Shown in pieces: positions 60,979 through 64,000 of a stretch of 64,000 bases of DNA. Below the pieces are notes generated by a model, which had not been told where the DNA came from, searched no databases, and saw nothing but the letters and a program-made list of their open reading frames with translations. The stretch covers positions 62,001 through 126,000 of the forward strand of contig JAXLSS010000003.1 of the NCBI GenBank assembly GCA_046330395.1, in the 5' to 3' direction. The position numbers and the translations under genes are program-made. This stretch comes from Ga0077560 sp046330395. GTDB taxonomy: Bacteria > Actinomycetota > Thermoleophilia > Miltoncostaeales > Miltoncostaeaceae. Within the stretch, counting starts at the first letter, position 1; every line of letters begins with the position of its first letter.

Positions 60979-61643
60979 ATGTTCAGGCCTCGTCACTGGT
61001 TTATCGCCTCGGGTCAGTTCTCGTCATTGCAGCGGCGGCCGGGGTGGGTGTGGCCACCCCCGGTATTGGGCGGCGCCATCACCGGCTGTTACCGCGTGCA
61101 TGGCGGCGCGTTGCGCGTGATCGACGCCGCCCGCACCACCACGTGCGCCGGGAACGAGCGCAGGCTCACGTGGAACCAGCGAGGGTGTCCCCGGCCCGCA
61201 GGGCCTGGGTGGGCCGGGCGGGCACCGTCCACGGGCAACCCGCCCAGCGGGGCCGCGCTGCGCGGCGTCTACGCGGCGGCCTGCCACGAGCACGTCCTCG
61301 GCGCGGGCGAGCATCCCGGCCCTGCACGGCATCAGCCACGAGGCCAGCTGGCCTCCGAGCCGCGCCTGCGGTGGTGGCACCGGCCATGAATCCCCAAGCC
61401 CGCCGGCTGCCCCGGCACCATCTACCAGCCCGAGGCCGCGCCCGGCGTCCTGTGCATCTACCGGGCGTTCGAGGCCGCCCTGCAGGACCCGATCGTGTTC
61501 CGTCTGGGCGCCGCCGAAGCACCGGACGACATCACCTCGTTCGGGCAGGCCGCCGGCCGGTCCGGCGCGCTGCTCCTCTTCAACCGCTCGGGGACCGACG
61601 CGTTCGCCATCGCGCGGGGATCGTGGGCGGTGACGGCCCCGTA
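60979..61643 (+). pseudogene. Remnant of an exported collagen-like/surface protein
   Basis: A signal peptide in one frame (VYRLGSVLVIAAAAGVGVA) is followed in another by GGAITGCYRVHGGALRVID and ERRLTWNQRG, then Pro/Gly-rich sequence. The third frame gives an intact end, PGTIYQPEAAPGVLCIY to GSWAVTAP, with the stop at 61641-61643. The pattern GCY-LRVID-LTWNQ-G followed by Pro/Gly repeats and a compact C-terminal domain is a recurrent exported-protein type in Thermoleophilia and relatives; function unknown. The 98 bases between this and the ABC remnant show nothing recognisable. Confidence 0.65.
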
Positions 61644-61648
61644 GGGCC

Positions 61649-62473
61649 TCAGGAGGAGGCCGCGTCCCCCGCGCCGGGGTCGGACAGGTCCGTGGTGCCC
61701 GAGGTCCAGTGCTCGCGGTTCCACACGGGGGTGCGGCCGAAGGTCTCGGCCAGCCAGATGCCGGCGGCGTACAGCAGCAGCATGGGGGCCATCAGCAGCA
61801 TCATGCTCAGCGGGTCACCGCCGGGGAGCAGCGCGGCCACCAGGGCGATGATCACCACGGCGATGCGCCACTGGGTGCGGTACAGCCGTGCCGGCACCAC
61901 CCCGATACGACTGAGCGCCAGCATGGCCACGGGCACCTCGAACACCAGCCCGGCCGCCAGCAGCAGCTCGGTGGTGAAGCCGATGTACTCGCCGAAGCGG
62001 ATCTGCGCGGTGAACTCGTTGCCGCCGAAGTTGAGGAAGAACTTGAGCGCCACCGGCAGCACCACCCAGTAGCCGAAGGCCACGCCCCCCAGGAACAGCG
62101 CCGACACCGCGGCCACGATGACCAGCATCAGCCGCCGGCTCTGGTTGCCCACGGCGGGGATCACGAACGCGTACAGCTGGTACAGCCACACCGGCAGCGC
62201 GCCCAGGATGGCCGCACCCAGGCACAGCTTCATGATCGAGAAGAACGGCTCGGTGGGCGACAGGGTCACCAGGTGGTTGCGCTCCCGGTCGGGCAGCGGC
62301 CGGGTGAGCACGTGGATCAGCTCGGTGCGGAACACGAAGGCCACGGTGAAGGTCACCACCAGGGCCAGAAGGCTCACCACGATGCGGCGGCGGAGCTCCT
62401 CCAGGTGCTCCACCACCGACAGGTGCTCATCCCGCTGACCGTGCGGATCCCAGCGGAGTCGTCGTCGCGCCAT
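61649..62473 (-). CDS. tatC: Sec-independent protein translocase TatC
   Basis: A 274-residue protein with six helices. HLEELRRRIVVSLLAL at the start, SPTEPFFSIMKL, and FEVPVAMLALSRIGVV are TatC landmarks. It recognises twin-arginine signal peptides and forms the translocation pore with TatA. The start ATG at 62473 gives the normal N-terminus. tatA lies 56 bases upstream. Confidence 0.94.
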   Translation of the reverse strand: MARRRLRWDPHGQRDEHLSVVEHLEELRRRIVVSLLALVVTFTVAFVFRTELIHVLTRPLPDRERNHLVTLSPTEPFFSIMKLCLGAAILGALPVWLYQLYAFVIPAVGNQSRRLMLVIVAAVSALFLGGVAFGYWVVLPVALKFFLNFGGNEFTAQIRFGEYIGFTTELLLAAGLVFEVPVAMLALSRIGVVPARLYRTQWRIAVVIIALVAALLPGGDPLSMMLLMAPMLLLYAAGIWLAETFGRTPVWNREHWTSGTTDLSDPGAGDAASS

Positions 62474-62529
62474 CCTCCTGGCTACCGTGCGCCGTCCGGC
62501 TGGTCCTCACCGGAGCGCAGGACGCCGCC

Positions 62530-62766
62530 TTACACGTCGCCCGACGCGGTGGCGGGCGCGGCCGGGGCCGCCGGGGCCGTCACCGCGGGCGGGCGGCGCG
62601 GTGCGCGCGGCCTGGAGGTGGGGCCGTCGTCGCCCAGGAGATGCCCGACTTGAACTCGTTGACGGCCTTGCCCCAGGTTGCGGGCCATCTCCGGCAGGCG
62701 CTTGGGACCGAAGACGATCAACGCGATCACCAGCACCATCAGCATCTGCACGGGAGAGAAGTCCAC
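62530..62766 (-). CDS. tatA: Sec-independent protein translocase TatA, with a likely one-base insertion
   Basis: The product begins VDFSPVQMLMVLVIALIVFG, then PKRLPEMARNLGQ: one helix, the FGPKRLPE hinge and the amphipathic helix of TatA. After ARNLG the frame stops looking like TatA. Removing one C from the run at 62671-62674 gives ARNLGKAVNEFKSGIS and a stop at 62580, a typical TatA of about 62 residues. TACGCT (62804-62799) is a plausible -10 box and AAGGG precedes the GTG. Confidence 0.85.
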   Translation of the reverse strand: MDFSPVQMLMVLVIALIVFGPKRLPEMARNLGQGRQRVQVGHLLGDDGPTSRPRAPRRPPAVTAPAAPAAPATASGDV

Positions 62767-62856
62767 ACCACACCCTTCGCGACCGGATCGGGGTGGGTAG
62801 CGTAGCCGCGCGGGCGGCCTCGGACCAGCCGTGGCGGTTGCTGTTAGCGTGCAGAC

Positions 62857-63138
62857 GTGCCACCCGACCCGCAGGCCGACTTCGTGGTGCGTCAGATGCG
62901 TGACGCCATCATCGACACGGACCTCAAGCTGCTGCAGTTGCTGAACCAGCGCATCACGCTGGTGAAGCGGCTGCGCACCTACAAAACCGACCAGGGAATC
63001 CCGTTCGTCGACCCCGAGCGGGAACGGTGGATGCACACCTACCTGCAGGCCGCCAACCGCGGCCCCCTGTCGGCGGAGGGCCTGGACCGGGTGTACGACG
63101 CCATCCTGGACCTCAGCAAGGACGAATCGGGGGTCTGA
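62857..63138 (+). CDS. Chorismate mutase, AroQ type
   Basis: A 93-residue all-helical protein: VRQMRDAIIDTDLKLLQLLN, then QRITLVKRLRTYK, and PERERWMHTYLQ. The Arg, Asp, Lys, Arg and Glu positions of AroQ mutases are all present. It converts chorismate to prephenate for Phe and Tyr synthesis. TAGCGT six bases before the GTG suggests a leaderless transcript. No aro or phe genes are adjacent. Confidence 0.85.
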   Translation: MPPDPQADFVVRQMRDAIIDTDLKLLQLLNQRITLVKRLRTYKTDQGIPFVDPERERWMHTYLQAANRGPLSAEGLDRVYDAILDLSKDESGV

Positions 63139-63156
63139 CGCACCCCCGGGTGGGTC

Positions 63157-63642
63157 TCACCCCGCGAAGTCCTCGGGGTTGACGTCCTCCAGGAAGGCCT
63201 TGAAGGCCTGCACGACCTCCTCGGAGTCGGTGGCGGTGGCCTCGTCGACCACGAACCCGTTCTCGTCCAGCACGGCGTCGGCCACGAAGATGGGCGCGTT
63301 GGTGCGAACGGCCAGGGCCAGGGCGTCGGAGGGTCGCGAGTCGACCTCCACCTCGGCGTCCCGGACGCGCAGCGTGATCACCGCGAAGAAGGTGTGCTCC
63401 CGCAGCTCGGTCACCGTGATGCGGGTGACCTGCGCCTCCAGACCGCCCACCACGCTGGCCAGCAGGTCGTGCGTGAGCGGCCGCGGGGTCTCCACGCCCT
63501 GAAGCTTCATGAGGATCGCCGTGGCCTCGGTGCTGCCGATCCAGATGGCCAGGTAACGATTGTCGGCCTTGGCCTTGAGCATCACGATGGGCTGCTTTGC
63601 CCCGATGTCGAAGTTGACACCGGAAATCGTCATCTCATGCAT
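63157..63642 (-). CDS. Bifunctional nuclease family (DUF151) protein
   Basis: A 161-residue protein. LAIWIGSTEATAILMKL, TPRPLTHDLLASVV, and VDSRPSDALALAVRTNAPIF are the DUF151 (BFN) landmarks. Plant members show nuclease activity; bacterial roles are uncertain. GGAGG seven bases before the ATG sets the start. It faces the chorismate mutase gene end to end. Confidence 0.9.
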   Translation of the reverse strand: MHEMTISGVNFDIGAKQPIVMLKAKADNRYLAIWIGSTEATAILMKLQGVETPRPLTHDLLASVVGGLEAQVTRITVTELREHTFFAVITLRVRDAEVEVDSRPSDALALAVRTNAPIFVADAVLDENGFVVDEATATDSEEVVQAFKAFLEDVNPEDFAG

Positions 63643-63761
63643 CGTGACGCCTCCCCCGGCCCAGGAGCGCTCGTGGCGCGCCGCCTGTGCGGCAATGATA
63701 GTGGCGGGCGGGGCCACACGCGCCCCGCCACGTCGGTGCCCATCAGCACGGGGGTTTCGGC

Positions 63762-63791
63762 TTGAGTGTGCGCGGGGCGGGTTGCTAACCT
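63762..63791 (+). promoter_or_regulatory. tRNA-Ile promoter
   Basis: TTGAGT (63762-63767) and TAACCT (63786-63791) are separated by 18 bases, a clear sigma-70 type promoter 25 bases before the tRNA. Confidence 0.6.
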
Positions 63792-63816
63792 CGCCCACGC
63801 ACATACGCAGGACCCC

Positions 63817-63890
<74 letters not shown>

Positions 63891-63904
63891 CTCGCACCTC
63901 ACGC

Positions 63905-64000
63905 TCACAAGGACCCCCCCACATTGAGCAGCGCCAGGCGAGCGGTGGCCAGTTCCAGCGACGGCGAGGCGGTAGACGACAGCAGGCGGTTGAGCCTGTT
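63905..64000 (-). CDS. C-terminal end of an unidentified protein, cut by the window edge
   Basis: Thirty-one codons end at a TGA (63905-63907). The residues SLELATARLALLNVGGSL at the end form an amphipathic helix with the codon bias of neighbouring genes. The piece is too short to assign a family. Confidence 0.45.
   Translation of the reverse strand, partial: NRLNRLLSSTASPSLELATARLALLNVGGSL

Overview
This window is very GC-rich (third codon positions almost all G or C) and reads as a chromosomal segment of a high-GC actinobacterium. The gene content (F420-type LLM oxidoreductase, TreT and OtsA trehalose enzymes, single-polypeptide TatA/TatC, many genes overlapping by 4 bases) and a decayed exported protein of a type common in Thermoleophilia suggest a relative of Solirubrobacterales or Gaiellales. 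That placement is an inference from gene content, not from a phylogenetic marker.

Layout. 1-2.9 kb: a minus-strand zinc operon with a fused binding protein-permease, its ATPase and a Fur/Zur regulator, preceded by a perfect palindrome that is the likely Zur operator. 2.9-6.8 kb: housekeeping genes (GNAT acetyltransferase, lipB, an IscX-like protein, peroxiredoxin, rlmN). 6.8-13.6 kb: the first copy of an unidentified structured RNA-like element, a membrane sugar-phosphate transferase, a sigma factor with a zinc-finger tail, and a thioredoxin operon (trxB, trxA, FmdB-like, CsoR/CstR-like repressor) behind a CsoR-type operator. 13.6-21.3 kb: a class A penicillin-binding protein, a frameshifted membrane protein, a catalytically dead and frameshifted subtilisin-like protein, the second copy of the RNA-like element, then an intact subtilisin-like protease. 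21.3-32.7 kb: membrane glycosyltransferases (PIG-V-like, DUF2079, GT4, GT2), a flippase-like protein, a methyltransferase and an ATP-grasp enzyme. 32.8-36 kb: trehalose synthesis (treT, otsA) followed by moaC.

36-60 kb is one long plus-strand run of mostly 4-base-overlapping genes, interrupted by one short minus-strand gene. It is an exopolysaccharide assembly locus: initiating sugar-phosphate transferase, five GT4-type modules (one fused to a polysaccharide deacetylase), two Wzy/O-antigen-ligase-like polymerases, a Wzz-like chain-length protein, a MurJ/MviN-family flippase, a GT39-like transferase, UDP-glucuronate decarboxylase, a glycoside hydrolase, and three secreted or anchored propeller-type proteins. 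59.9-61.65 kb is a decay zone with remnants of a drug-export ABC ATPase and an exported protein. 61.65-64 kb returns to housekeeping genes: tatC, tatA, chorismate mutase, a bifunctional-nuclease-family protein, tRNA-Ile(GAT) and a partial gene.

Two themes run through the window. First, many genes seem to start leaderless: a TAGnnT -10 box lies 5-9 bases before the start codon. Second, several genes carry single-base indels, often in G or C runs. These may be assembly errors rather than real pseudogenes, except in the decay zone and the dead protease, where other damage supports true decay.
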